NCBI RefSeq assembly: GCF_050586465.1
Contig: NZ_JBOCEG010000003.1
Coordinates: 62,001-126,000 of the forward strand
Length of the DNA: 64,000 nucleotides
Origin: CAJXYS01 sp913063035
GTDB taxonomy: Bacteria > Pseudomonadota > Alphaproteobacteria > Rhodobacterales > Rhodobacteraceae
Reading direction: 5' to 3'
Positions within the stretch are counted from its first letter, which is position 1. The number at the start of each line of letters is the position of its first letter. Below, piece after piece: positions 52,387 to 62,390 of the stretch. Both the position numbers and the translations under genes were made by a program. The notes under the pieces were generated by a model that saw nothing but the letters and a program-made list of their open reading frames with translations, ran no database searches and was not told the DNA's origin.

Positions 52387-53688
52387 TCAGAGCCGGTCGC
52401 GCAGCGCGTACCAGCTCATCGCCAGCACCAGCAGCGGCCAGCGCAGCGCCGCGCCGCCCGGGAAGCGGGGCGCGGGCACCCCCGCCATCACGTCGAAGCG
52501 TTCGGCCTGGCCCGCGATGGCGTCCGCCATGACGCGCCCGGCGAAGGTGCCCATCGCGACCCCGTGGCCGGAATAGCCCCCGGCGCTGAAGATGTTGCCG
52601 GCCAGCCGCGCCACATGGGGCAGGCGGCGCATCGTGATGCCGAGCGTCCCGCCCCAGGCGTAGTCGATCGCCACCCCGCGAAGCTGCGGAAAGACCTCGA
52701 GCATCGGGCGGCGCACCTTGGCGGCGATGTCGGCGGGGAAGCGCCAGCCATAGCTCTCGCCGCCGCCGAAGAGCAGCCGGTGATCGGCCGAGAGCCGAAA
52801 ATAGTTGATCACGAAGCGGGAATCGCCCACCGCGTGGTCGTCGCGGATCAGCCCGCGCGCCCGGTCCGCGCCCAGCGGTTCGGTCGCGACGACGAAATTG
52901 TTGATCGGCATGACGCGCGCCGCGACCGGCGGCGCGAGCCCGCCCAGATAGCCGTTGCAGGCCAGGATCACGTGATCGGCGCGGATCGTGGCCTCTGCCG
53001 TCGTCAGCACGACCCTCGCCCCCGCGGCGATGGCCGTGACGCGGCTGGCCTCGTGGATCGTGGCGCCGGCCGCATCCGCCGCCCGCGCCAGCCCCAGCGC
53101 CAGGGCCAGCGGATGCAGGTGGCCCGAGCCCATGTCGAGCGCCCCGCCGTGATAGCCCGGCGATCCCACCAGGGCACGGATCTCGTCGCGGTCGAGCGGG
53201 CGCAGCTTGTCGTAGCCGTAGTCGCGGCGGAGCTTTTCGGCATAGGCGTGGCTGTGGGCGACGTAGCGCGCGCGGTGATCGGCGTGGATGATGCCGGGGC
53301 GGTAGCCGCAGTCGATCCCGTGGCGCGCGATCAGGTCGTGCACGGTCTCGACCGACTCGCGCCCTAGCTGCCAGAGACGCGCCGCCGTCTCGCGCCCGAG
53401 ATCGGCCTCGAGCCTGTCCTGCTCGACCCTCTGGCCGACGGCGATCTGCCCGCCATTGCGCCCCGAGGCGCCCCAGCCGACGCGGTTGGCCTCCAGCAGG
53501 CGCACCGTGTAGCCGCGTTCCGCCAGGTGCAGCGCCGCCGAGAGCCCGGTATAGCCGCCGCCCACGATGCAGACGTTGCAGGCGATCTCGCCCCGCGCCG
53601 GCGGGAAGGGCGGCAGGGGATCGACGGTCGCGGCGTACCACGAGTCCGGGTAGGCGCCGGGCCGGTCGTTTGCGGTCAGCAGGTCCAC
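52387..53688 (-). CDS. FAD-dependent amine oxidoreductase (gamma-glutamylputrescine oxidase type)
   Basis: 433 residues from GTG 53688 with gagggcgg upstream; an ATG lying farther upstream would run into the aminotransferase gene. Dinucleotide fold VGGGYTGLSAALHLAERG near residue 32, NRVGWGASGRNGGQ, and the late HGVAMGTFAGRVMADA segment mark the DAO/PuuB family. It oxidises a primary or secondary amine or amino acid to an aldehyde, NH3 and H2O2. The aminotransferase encoded 11 bases upstream is its natural partner in polyamine breakdown. Confidence 0.88.
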   Translation of the reverse strand: MDLLTANDRPGAYPDSWYAATVDPLPPFPPARGEIACNVCIVGGGYTGLSAALHLAERGYTVRLLEANRVGWGASGRNGGQIAVGQRVEQDRLEADLGRETAARLWQLGRESVETVHDLIARHGIDCGYRPGIIHADHRARYVAHSHAYAEKLRRDYGYDKLRPLDRDEIRALVGSPGYHGGALDMGSGHLHPLALALGLARAADAAGATIHEASRVTAIAAGARVVLTTAEATIRADHVILACNGYLGGLAPPVAARVMPINNFVVATEPLGADRARGLIRDDHAVGDSRFVINYFRLSADHRLLFGGGESYGWRFPADIAAKVRRPMLEVFPQLRGVAIDYAWGGTLGITMRRLPHVARLAGNIFSAGGYSGHGVAMGTFAGRVMADAIAGQAERFDVMAGVPAPRFPGGAALRWPLLVLAMSWYALRDRL

Positions 53689-53699
53689 GGGCGCCGCCC

Positions 53700-55100
53700 T
53701 CAGCCGGCGGTCATCAACCCGTCCGCCTCGAGCCCCTTCTTCGCGGTGTCGAGCGCCTGCACGGCCCGCTCGATCAGCAGGTCGATCTCTGGCTTGTCCA
53801 GGATCAGCGGAGGCGAGACGATCATGCTGTCGCGGACGTTGCGCATCACGAGCCCGGTCTGGAAGCAGATGTCGCGGGTTCGCAGGCCCACCGTGCCCAC
53901 CGGCGCGGCGAAGGGCGCGCGGCCGGCCTTGTCGGGCGTCAGTTCCACCGCGGCCAGCATGCCCTTGACGCGGGCCTCGCCCACCAGCGGGTGGTCGGCC
54001 AGCTGCAGCCATTTCTCGGCCAGGTAGGGCGCGGCGGTGTCGCGCACATGCTCGACGATGCCGTCCTCCTCGAGGATGCGCAGGTTTTCCAGCGCCACCG
54101 CCGCGGCGACCGGGTGCCCGGAATAGGTGTAGCCGTGGTAGAACTCGCCATGGGCGTTCAGCACCTCGGCCACGTGGCGGGTCACCATCGAGCCGCCGAT
54201 CGGCTGGTAGCCCGAGGACAGCCCCTTGGCGATGGTCATGATGTCGGGCCGGATCGCGTAGGTTTCCGAGCCGAACCAGGCACCGGTCCGCCCGAAGCCG
54301 CAGATCACCTCGTCGGCGATCAGCAGGATGTCATGGGCGTCGCAGATCCGCTGGATCTCGGGCCAGTAGCTCTCGGGCGGGATGATGACGCCGCCCGCGC
54401 CCTGGATCGGCTCGGCGATGAAGGCCGCGACGTTGTGCTCGCCCAGCCGGTGGATCTCGGCCTCGAGCTGGCGCGCGCGTTCGCGGCCGAACGCCTCGGG
54501 GTCCATGTCGCCGCCCTCGCCGTACCAGTAGGGCTGGTCGATATGGGTGATGTCCGGAATCGGCAGCCCGCCTTGCCCGTGCATCGCCTGCATTCCGCCA
54601 AGGCTGGCCGCGCCCACCGACGAGCCGTGATAGGCGTTCTTGCGGCTGATGATCACGCGCTTCTCGGGCTTGCCGCGCGCCGCCCAGTAGGTGCGGGCGA
54701 GCCGGATATTGGTGTCGTTCGCCTCCGACCCGGACCCGGCGAAGAAGACGTGATCCAGGTCGCCGGGCGCGAGATCGGCCAGCCGCTTGGCCAGCGCGAT
54801 CACCGGCGGGTGCGAGGTCTGGAAGAAGGTGTTGTAATAGGGCAGCTCGCGCATCTGGCGCGCGGCGGCCTCGGCCAGTTCGTCGCGGCCATAGCCGATA
54901 TTCACGCACCAGAGCCCGGCCATGCCGTCGAGGATCTCGTTGCCGTCGCTGTCGGTCAGGAAGGCGCCCTCGGCCCGCGTGATGATCCGCGCCCCCTTGG
55001 CATTCAGCGCGTCGCCATGGGTGAAGGGGTGCAGGTGGTGCGCGGCGTCGGTCGCCTGCATCTCCGCGGTGGGCGGGAAATTGCTGCGGGGCGTGTTCAT
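53700..55100 (-). CDS. Class III (omega) aminotransferase, PLP dependent
   Basis: 466 residues. PLP Lys in TIAKGLSSGYQPIGG near residue 291, cofactor pocket in FAGSGSEANDTN and NAYHGSSVG, and LIADEVICGFGRTG. Size and motifs match the putrescine/pyruvate or taurine/pyruvate transaminase group. Converts an omega-amino compound to an aldehyde in the cytoplasm. Located upstream of the FAD oxidoreductase on the same strand; together they could process a diamine from both ends. Confidence 0.92.
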   Translation of the reverse strand: MNTPRSNFPPTAEMQATDAAHHLHPFTHGDALNAKGARIITRAEGAFLTDSDGNEILDGMAGLWCVNIGYGRDELAEAAARQMRELPYYNTFFQTSHPPVIALAKRLADLAPGDLDHVFFAGSGSEANDTNIRLARTYWAARGKPEKRVIISRKNAYHGSSVGAASLGGMQAMHGQGGLPIPDITHIDQPYWYGEGGDMDPEAFGRERARQLEAEIHRLGEHNVAAFIAEPIQGAGGVIIPPESYWPEIQRICDAHDILLIADEVICGFGRTGAWFGSETYAIRPDIMTIAKGLSSGYQPIGGSMVTRHVAEVLNAHGEFYHGYTYSGHPVAAAVALENLRILEEDGIVEHVRDTAAPYLAEKWLQLADHPLVGEARVKGMLAAVELTPDKAGRAPFAAPVGTVGLRTRDICFQTGLVMRNVRDSMIVSPPLILDKPEIDLLIERAVQALDTAKKGLEADGLMTAG

Positions 55101-55220
55101 GCGGCCTCTCGGATTGGACGTGTCGGGTTCGCGCGCGATGATACGGGGGGCAGCGGCGGGTTCAATCGGATTTCGCGCGATCGCCGCATTATCAAGTTTT
55201 GCCAGAAGGCCCTTTCGGAC

Positions 55221-55238
55221 GCCCGGCGCGCGCCGGGC
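55221..55238. repeat. 18-bp perfect palindrome in a divergent promoter region
   Basis: GCCCGGCGCGCGCCGGGC reads the same on both strands. It lies in the 221-base gap between the aminotransferase gene and the bicupin gene. CATTATC (55187-55193) and GATAATG (55262-55268) flank it. It could be an operator or a bidirectional terminator-type hairpin. Confidence 0.4.
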
Positions 55239-55321
55239 ATTGGTTTGGCCGGGCGAAGCTGGATAATGGGCCGCACCCCTTCGACCGGGCCGGGCGGGGC
55301 CGGCGCAGCACAGGCGAGACC

Positions 55322-56146
<825 letters not shown>

Positions 56147-56260
56147 CCGGGCGCGGTCCGCGGGACCTTGCGGTCGCGGCGCAGTCGGTCGATCTTGCGC
56201 GCGACAGAGGAATCGCGGCCGGGGCGCCATCCGCCCCGCCGCAGGGCCGCGGGGCAGGGC

Positions 56261-57265
56261 ATGACGACACGCATCGCCATCAACGGGTTCGGACGTATCG
56301 GCCGGTCGGTCCTGCGCGCCTGGCTGCAGGCGCCGGAGGCCTGGCCGGGGCTCGAGATCGTCGCGATCAACGATATCGCGGGGCTCGAGACCTGCGCCTA
56401 TCTCTTTGCCTATGACAGCGTCTTCGGGCGCTACCCGGGCACGGTGGAAGAGGCGCCGGGCCACCTGGTCGTGGACGGCCGCGCGATCCCCTTTACCCAG
56501 GCGGGCGACGTGACCGCGCTGGAGCTTGGGGGCGTCGACATGCTGTTCGACTGCACCGGCCGCGCCAAGAGCCGGTCCGTCGCGGCCCGCGCGTTGGACG
56601 TGGGCGCGGGCCGGGTCCTGGTCTCGGGGCCGTGCCCGGACGCCGACTATACCGTCGTGCTGGGCGCCAACGCGGCGGGGCTCAGCGGCGATCAGCGCGT
56701 GGTCTCGAACGCCTCCTGCACCACCAACGCGCTGGCGCCGCTGGCGCGGCTGCTCGACGACGCCTTCGGGATCCAGACCGGTTTCATGACCACGATCCAC
56801 TGCTACACCGGCAGCCAGCCGACGGTGGACGGCCCCCGCGGCGACCTGGCGCGGAGCCGGGCGGCGGCGCTGTCGATGGTACCCACGACCACCAGCGCCG
56901 AGAAGCTGACCGATCTCGTCCTGCCGCAACTCGCCGGCCGGCTGGAGGGCGCGGCGGTGCGGGTGCCGACGGCGAGCGTCTCGGCGGTGGATCTGACGGT
57001 GATGCCCCGGCGCCCGGTCACCGCCGAGGCGGTCAACGCCGTGCTGCAGGCCGCGGCGGGCGGCCCCGAGGCCCATGTCTTCGGCTACACCGGCAAGCCG
57101 CTGGTCTCGTCGGACCTGCGCCAGCTGCCGCAATCGGTGATCATGGCCGGACCCGAGACGCGGGTGACGGCGGGCGGCATGCTGCGGGTCTATGGCTGGT
57201 ACGACAACGAATGGGGCTTCTCGAACCGGATGCTGGACGTGGCGCGGCTTTGGGCTCAGCTGTAG
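56261..57265 (+). CDS. Type I glyceraldehyde-3-phosphate dehydrogenase-like protein
   Basis: 334 residues from ATG 56261. GFGRIGRSVLRAW near residue 9 binds NAD, INDI keeps the Asp that selects NAD, catalytic Cys is in SNASCTTNALAPL near residue 152, the base His in TIHCYTGSQ, and WYDNEWGFSNRM closes the active site. GapA and erythrose-4-phosphate dehydrogenase share this fold. Gene neighbours are nitrogen genes rather than glycolysis, so it may be a secondary copy. Its stop overlaps the LysR stop by 10 bases (convergent). Confidence 0.88.
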   Translation: MTTRIAINGFGRIGRSVLRAWLQAPEAWPGLEIVAINDIAGLETCAYLFAYDSVFGRYPGTVEEAPGHLVVDGRAIPFTQAGDVTALELGGVDMLFDCTGRAKSRSVAARALDVGAGRVLVSGPCPDADYTVVLGANAAGLSGDQRVVSNASCTTNALAPLARLLDDAFGIQTGFMTTIHCYTGSQPTVDGPRGDLARSRAAALSMVPTTTSAEKLTDLVLPQLAGRLEGAAVRVPTASVSAVDLTVMPRRPVTAEAVNAVLQAAAGGPEAHVFGYTGKPLVSSDLRQLPQSVIMAGPETRVTAGGMLRVYGWYDNEWGFSNRMLDVARLWAQL

Positions 57266-58224
57266 GTGCGGGCCTCGATCGGCGTGGCCTCGATCCGGGC
57301 CTGCAGGTCGGCCAGCAGCGCTTCCTCGGCCCGGTTCATCCGGGCGCGTGGGTTCCAGATGATATGCACGTCGATGGCCGGCATCCGCTCGTAGGGCGGC
57401 AGTTGCCAGAGCAGCCCGTCCTCGATGTCGCGGCGCACCACATGCATGGGCAGGGGCCCCACGCCGAGCCCGGCCACGATCATCCGGCGCACCTCCTCGA
57501 GATGGGCCGAGGTGCCGACGATCCGCTCCTCGAGTTCGGCCTCGGCGCGCATCATGGCCACCGGGCGCAGCGCGTCGGACATGCGGTCCGTGACGAAACT
57601 GACCGAGGAATGGCCGGCGAGATCGGCCATGGCCAGCCCGCGCCGGCCGAAGAGCGGGTGCGGCGGGCCGCAGAACAGGCCGAAATACTCGCGGTAGAGC
57701 CGCCGGTATTCGAGCTTGGGGCTGCGGTCATGCACCAGGCAGACCGCGAGCGAGGCGCGCCGGGCGGTGACGGCGCCCACCGCCTCGCGGCTGGCGGAGA
57801 CGTCGATGGAGATCGTCGCGGCCGGGTGGCGGCGGTGAAAGGCCGTGAGGGCCGCGTCGAAGACCGGGCAGACGACATGGCTGGCCATGGCGATGCGGAC
57901 ATGGCCGCGCACCTCGTCGGAGACGTCGCGCACCAGCGTGCCGAGGCGCAGGATCGCGCCGTGGATCTCCACCGCCTCGCGGTAGAGCAGCTTGCCGGCC
58001 TCGGTCAGCGCGAAATGGCCCGGCTTGCGCTCGATCAGGCGTTTGCCGAGCCGGTCCTCCAGCCGCTTCAGCGCGGCCGAGAGGGTGGGCTGGGTCAGTC
58101 CCAGCCGCTCGGCCGCGGCGGTGACGGACTCGGCCTCGGCCAGCACCACGAAGGTGCGCAGCAGGTTCCAGTCCAGATCGCGGGCGAGGCGTTCGTTCAG
58201 CTCGGTGCGGGGAACGTCGACCAT
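57256..58224 (-). CDS. LysR-family transcriptional regulator
   Basis: 322 residues. N-terminal HTH LLRTFVVLAEAESVTAAAERLGLTQPTLSAALKRLE and a C-terminal effector domain. The start overlaps an LTTR box (58223-58237), and the polyamine-type transporter is divergent, so it likely controls that operon and itself. Confidence 0.92.
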   Translation of the reverse strand: MVDVPRTELNERLARDLDWNLLRTFVVLAEAESVTAAAERLGLTQPTLSAALKRLEDRLGKRLIERKPGHFALTEAGKLLYREAVEIHGAILRLGTLVRDVSDEVRGHVRIAMASHVVCPVFDAALTAFHRRHPAATISIDVSASREAVGAVTARRASLAVCLVHDRSPKLEYRRLYREYFGLFCGPPHPLFGRRGLAMADLAGHSSVSFVTDRMSDALRPVAMMRAEAELEERIVGTSAHLEEVRRMIVAGLGVGPLPMHVVRRDIEDGLLWQLPPYERMPAIDVHIIWNPRARMNRAEEALLADLQARIEATPIEARTYS

Positions 58225-58259
58225 AGATACAGCCTATAGCTACAATTCCGAATATCTAT
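58223..58259. promoter_or_regulatory. LysR-type operator between the regulator and the transporter operon
   Basis: ATAG-N7-CTAT at 58223-58237 is the classical LysR T-N11-A box. A perfect 7-bp inverted repeat, ATAGATA (58223-58229) and TATCTAT (58253-58259), covers the region. It includes the start codon of the LysR gene, which fits autorepression. Confidence 0.6.
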
Positions 58260-58319
58260 TTGATCAATGTGTGCGGCTTTGCCACGCTCCGATCAAGCAA
58301 GAAGTGCAAAGGGACGGTC

Positions 58320-59186
58320 ATGACGGTCGAAGCGCGCGAGGCGCGGCAGCCCTGGATCCTGCTCTCCCCGGCCTTGTCGGCGGTGGCGCTGCTGCTGTTC
58401 GTGCCGCTGATCTTCATCGTCGTCTACAGTTTCTGGCTGCGCAGCGCCGCCGGCGCTGACCAGGTCGGGTTCTACCTCGACAACTGGCAGGAAGCACTCA
58501 GCGATCCGTTCTACCGCGACATCCTGCTCAACACGCTGAAGATCGCGGCGATCACCACGCTGGTCTGCGCGCTGATGGGCTACCCGGCGGCCTATTTCAT
58601 CGCCCGCTCGAGCGGCAACAAGGCGGTGCTGCTGCTGTTGCTGATGCTGCCGTTCTGGATCAGCTACATCATCCGCACGATGAGCTGGATCAACATCCTC
58701 GGCGTGTCGGGGGCGTTCAACTCGGCGCTGATGGCGGTCGGCATCCTCGATGAGCCGGTGCAGATGCTCTACAACGAGACCACCGTGATCCTCGGGCTCG
58801 TGCATTTCCTGCTGCCCTTCATGGTGCTCAACGTCTTCGTCAGCCTCGACGGGATCGACCGCAACCTCGAGGACGCGGCGAACTCGCTCGGGGCGACGAA
58901 ATGGCAGGCCTTCACGCAGGTCACGCTGCCGCTGTCGCTGCCGGGGCTGGCGGCGGGCGGGCTGCTCTGCTTCGTGCTCGGGGCCGGAACCTACATCACG
59001 CCGCTGGTCCTGGGCGGACCCACCGACGCGATGTTCGCCAATCTCGTCTACGAGGCGATCATCACCCAGCTGAACTGGCCGCTCGGCTCGGCGCTCAGCC
59101 TGATGCTGCTGGCGGTGCTGGGGGCGCTGGTGCTGATCTACAACCGCTATCTCGGGATGGCGCAGCTGATGAAGGGGCTGGGCTGA
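58320..59186 (+). CDS. Spermidine/putrescine-type ABC permease (PotB-like)
   Basis: 288 residues from ATG 58320 (aaaggga upstream). Six helices; N-terminal PWILLSPALSAVALLLFVPL, EAA loop LEDAANSLGATKWQAFTQVT near residue 183. Half of the inner-membrane channel. The stop overlaps the next start by one base. Confidence 0.92.
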   Translation: MTVEAREARQPWILLSPALSAVALLLFVPLIFIVVYSFWLRSAAGADQVGFYLDNWQEALSDPFYRDILLNTLKIAAITTLVCALMGYPAAYFIARSSGNKAVLLLLLMLPFWISYIIRTMSWINILGVSGAFNSALMAVGILDEPVQMLYNETTVILGLVHFLLPFMVLNVFVSLDGIDRNLEDAANSLGATKWQAFTQVTLPLSLPGLAAGGLLCFVLGAGTYITPLVLGGPTDAMFANLVYEAIITQLNWPLGSALSLMLLAVLGALVLIYNRYLGMAQLMKGLG

Positions 59187-59971
59187 TGGGCTGGCAGCTG
59201 GTGCGTTTCTGGACCCTCCTGGTCTATACCTTCATGTTCCTGCCGGTGGCGGTGGTGGTGCTGCTCAGCTTCAACGCCAGCCAGTTCGGCAGCTTCCCGA
59301 TGACGGGTTTCTCCTTCCGCTGGTTCATCGAGCTGGCCCAGAACGAGGCGATCCTGCGCGCCTTCCGCACCTCGATCGTGCTGGGGCTGATGACGGCGGT
59401 GATCTCGACGACGCTGGGCGTCCTGGCGAGCCTGGCGCTGGTGCGCTACCGGGTGCCCGGCGCCAACATGATCTCGACGCTCCTGATCGCGCCGATCCTG
59501 GTGCCCGAGGTGGTGCTGGCCGTCGCGCTGCTGCTGTTTCTGAATTTCCTCAACGTGAACAAGAGCTTCACCCTGCTGCTGGCGGGGCATGTGATCTTCA
59601 CGCTGCCGTTCGTGATCCTCGTGGTCCAGGCCCGGCTGGTGGGCATCAAGCGGGACGTGGAGGAGGCCGCGATGAGCCTTGGCGCCAGCCCGCGCCAGAC
59701 CTTCTTCCAGATCACGCTGCCGCTGATGATGCCGGCGGTGGCGGCGGGGGCGCTCTTTGCCTTCACGATCAGCTTCGACGACATCACCGGGACGCTGTTC
59801 TGGAAGCCGGGCGGGGTGGAGACGGTTCCGACCCAGATCTTCGCCATGCTCCGGAACTCGATCAGCCCGGAGATCAACGCGCTCGGGACAGTGATGATCC
59901 TGCTGACCGTCGGGCTCCCCCTGCTGGGGCTGGCGATCGCCCGACGCATGTCGACCAAGCGCGGCGGATAG
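59186..59971 (+). CDS. Spermidine/putrescine-type ABC permease (PotC-like)
   Basis: 261 residues. Six helices, EAA loop VEEAAMSLGASPRQTFFQIT near residue 155, followed by FTISFDDITGTLFW, a PotC-group feature. Second half of the channel. Only 46 bases separate it from the binding protein. Confidence 0.92.
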   Translation: MGWQLVRFWTLLVYTFMFLPVAVVVLLSFNASQFGSFPMTGFSFRWFIELAQNEAILRAFRTSIVLGLMTAVISTTLGVLASLALVRYRVPGANMISTLLIAPILVPEVVLAVALLLFLNFLNVNKSFTLLLAGHVIFTLPFVILVVQARLVGIKRDVEEAAMSLGASPRQTFFQITLPLMMPAVAAGALFAFTISFDDITGTLFWKPGGVETVPTQIFAMLRNSISPEINALGTVMILLTVGLPLLGLAIARRMSTKRGG

Positions 59972-60017
59972 AACCGCGCCCCACCCATAACGAGACAGCA
60001 CCGACAAGGAGAGTAAG

Positions 60018-61169
60018 ATGAAGAAAATGGACAATACCACCCGCTACGAGCGGTTGCGCGAGCGCTACCAGAACGGCGATCTCGACCGGCGCTCTTTCCT
60101 CGGCCTGATCGGCGCGGCCGGCCTGGCCTACGGCGTTCAGACGCCGTTCGCCAAATATGCCAACGCGCAGTCGGTCAGCCAGGTGCGCTTCGACGGCTGG
60201 GGCGGTGTCGTCTCCGAGGCGTTCCGCGAGCACGCCTTCGATCCCTACACCGCCGAGACCGGGATCGAGGTGGTGGACGGCACCTTCTCGGGGGGCGACG
60301 AGTACCTGGCGCAGGTCCGCGCCAGCCAGCCCGGCGAGTACAACATCGCCCATCTGTCCGGCGTGTTCGACTACGCGCGGTATCACAACTTCGAGCTGAC
60401 CACCGCGCTCAATCTCGACAACATCCCCAACATGGAGCTGGTGATGACCCGGCTGATCGAGCCCTACCGGGCCGTCACGCCGGACGCGCTCTCGGCCGTG
60501 CCCTACGACTACGGGACCACGGGCCTCGCCTATAACCGCAAGTACATCTCGGACGAGGAGATGCGCGAGAAGGGCGCGTCGATCCTGATCGACGAGGCCT
60601 ACAAGGGCAAGATCGGCGGCTGGTCCGACTGGCGCACCCGGGTGTGGTACGGCGCGCTCCAGACCGGGCAGGATCCCAACAACATCGAGGACATGGACGC
60701 CGTCTGGGACGCCATCCGCCAGCACCGCGACCTGGCGCTGAAATACTGGGGCTCGGGCGCGGAGCTGATGAGCCTGCTGGCCGAGGAGGAGATCTACGTC
60801 ACCGAGGGCTGGTCGGGCCGGATCGCCGCCCTGCAGGAGCAGGGCCACGACATCGGCTACTACGACCCGCCGAACGGGTTCGGCTGGCAGGAATGCCTCT
60901 TCGTCATCAAGGGCTCGCCTGTGGAGGCCTGCGAGGAGCTGCTCAACTTCATGCTGGCGCCCGAGACCTCGATCGCGGTGGCCGAGGGTCAGAACTACCC
61001 GCCGGCGCTGGACGGCACGAAGGTCGACCTGGGCGACAAGATCCCGACCCTGCCGGCCTACGACCCGACCGGCACGCTGTCGGGCCTCACCTTCGCCGAT
61101 CCGCAGTACTGGAACGGCAACGAGGCCGAGTGGTCCAAGACCTTCGGCCGCGTCCAGAAGGGCTACTGA
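60018..61169 (+). CDS. Polyamine-type ABC binding protein (PotD-like), Tat-exported
   Basis: 383 residues, aaggaga upstream. The Tat signal is set back about 20 residues: DRRSFLGLIGAAGLAYG at 24-40, cleavage near NAQS. The mature part follows the PotD/SBP family 1 pattern: FDGWGGVVSEAFREHAFDPY, VPYDYGTTGLAYNRKY, and the closing LTFADPQYWNGNEAEW. Binds a cationic or amine solute in the periplasm. The ligand is probably an amine given the aminotransferase and BKACE genes that follow. Confidence 0.9.
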   Translation: MKKMDNTTRYERLRERYQNGDLDRRSFLGLIGAAGLAYGVQTPFAKYANAQSVSQVRFDGWGGVVSEAFREHAFDPYTAETGIEVVDGTFSGGDEYLAQVRASQPGEYNIAHLSGVFDYARYHNFELTTALNLDNIPNMELVMTRLIEPYRAVTPDALSAVPYDYGTTGLAYNRKYISDEEMREKGASILIDEAYKGKIGGWSDWRTRVWYGALQTGQDPNNIEDMDAVWDAIRQHRDLALKYWGSGAELMSLLAEEEIYVTEGWSGRIAALQEQGHDIGYYDPPNGFGWQECLFVIKGSPVEACEELLNFMLAPETSIAVAEGQNYPPALDGTKVDLGDKIPTLPAYDPTGTLSGLTFADPQYWNGNEAEWSKTFGRVQKGY

Positions 61170-61187
61170 GCCCCGCGCGCGTCCCGA

Positions 61188-61253
61188 CCTCCCCCGCCCG
61201 GGGGAGGAACGGCGCGATCCACGACACCCGGGGCGGCCGTCGCGCGGCCGCCC
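61188..61253 (+). promoter_or_regulatory. Two perfect stem-loops between binding-protein and ATPase genes
   Basis: CCTCCCCC (61188-61195) pairs with GGGGGAGG (61200-61207), and GGGCGGCCG (61231-61239) pairs with CGGCCGCCC (61245-61253). No T-runs. They fill the 135-base gap and most likely set apart stable binding-protein mRNA from the ATPase message. Confidence 0.5.
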
Positions 61254-61304
61254 GCGACCGCCCCCGGAAGGGCGCCGCGCCAAGACAACGAGAGGAGTCC
61301 GGCC

Positions 61305-62390
61305 ATGAGCGCCGTCACGCTCACCGACATCGTCAAGCGCTTCGGCGATTTCACCGCCGTCCACCGCATGTCGCTGGAAATTCCCGAGGGCGGTTTCGTC
61401 ACGCTGCTCGGCCCCTCCGGCTGCGGCAAGACGACGACGCTGCGCATGGTGGCCGGTCTTCTCGACCCGTCGGAGGGCGAGATCGCCATCAAGGGCAAGC
61501 GCGTCAACGAGGTGCCGATCCACAAGCGCAACCTTGGCATCGTGTTCCAGAACTACGCGCTGTTCCCGCACAAGACCGTGGCCGAGAACGTGGCCTTCGG
61601 ACTCAAGTATCGCGACGTGCCGAAGAGCGACATCGCCCGCCGCGTGCAGGACGCGCTGGAACTGGTGCAGCTGCCCGACGTGGGCGAGCGCTATCCCAAG
61701 GCGCTGTCCGGCGGCCAGCAGCAGCGGATCGCCCTGGCCCGCGCGGTGGTGATCGAGCCCGACGTGCTGCTGCTTGACGAACCGCTCTCGGCGCTGGACG
61801 CCAACCTGCGCGAGGACATGCGGGTCGAGCTGAAGCGCATCCAGGACCGGATCGGCGTGACCACCATCTTCGTCACCCACGACCAGTCGGAGGCTCTGGC
61901 CATGTCCGACGAGATCGTCGTGATGTCGAACGGCCGGGTCGAACAGGTCGGCCCCCCGGAGGAGGTCTACAACACCCCCTCCAGCGAATTCGTGGCGCGT
62001 TTCCTCGGTGCCTCCAACATCCTGGAGGCCAGCGCCGAGGGCCGCGCGAACGGCACCGTCACGCTGGACGTGCCGCATTTCGGACGGATCGGCGTGCCCG
62101 CCGAGCGCGCGCCGCAGATCGCCGGGGCGGGCCCGGCCAAGCTGGTGCTGCGCGCCGAGAAACTGACGCTGGCCAAGCCGGGCACCGCGCCCGAAGACGC
62201 CGTCACGGTCGACGGCACCGTCGAGACGGTGGACTACCAGGGCCAGGCGGTGCGCTATTTCCTGCGTATCGGCGACGCGCAGTTCCAGGCCATCAACATG
62301 ATCGACGGACACCCCTTCCACGAGGGCGACGCGGTGTCGGTGATCCTGCGTCCCCGCGATTGTTCCGCGCTTCCGGGAGGCACGGCATGA
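61305..62390 (+). CDS. Spermidine/putrescine-type ABC ATPase (PotA-like)
   Basis: 361 residues, agaggag upstream. Walker A GPSGCGKTT near residue 37, Q-loop FQNYALFPHKTV, signature LSGGQQQR near 135, Walker B LLLDEPLSALD, switch His FVTHDQSEAL, and a C-terminal TOBE domain from about 245. Powers uptake. Gene order permease-permease-binding protein-ATPase differs from the usual potABCD. Its stop overlaps the aminotransferase start. Confidence 0.93.
   Translation: MSAVTLTDIVKRFGDFTAVHRMSLEIPEGGFVTLLGPSGCGKTTTLRMVAGLLDPSEGEIAIKGKRVNEVPIHKRNLGIVFQNYALFPHKTVAENVAFGLKYRDVPKSDIARRVQDALELVQLPDVGERYPKALSGGQQQRIALARAVVIEPDVLLLDEPLSALDANLREDMRVELKRIQDRIGVTTIFVTHDQSEALAMSDEIVVMSNGRVEQVGPPEEVYNTPSSEFVARFLGASNILEASAEGRANGTVTLDVPHFGRIGVPAERAPQIAGAGPAKLVLRAEKLTLAKPGTAPEDAVTVDGTVETVDYQGQAVRYFLRIGDAQFQAINMIDGHPFHEGDAVSVILRPRDCSALPGGTA

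Noticed and set aside
48221..53641. 1806-codon open frame on the minus strand
   Set aside because: It runs antisense through the indolepyruvate oxidoreductase gene and out of frame through the VOC and FAD genes. Composition is Arg/Ala/His/Gly-rich with no motif; a GC-driven shadow frame.
59874..62321. 815-codon minus-strand frame opposite the PotD/PotA-like genes
   Set aside because: Shadow of two well-supported genes; no motif.
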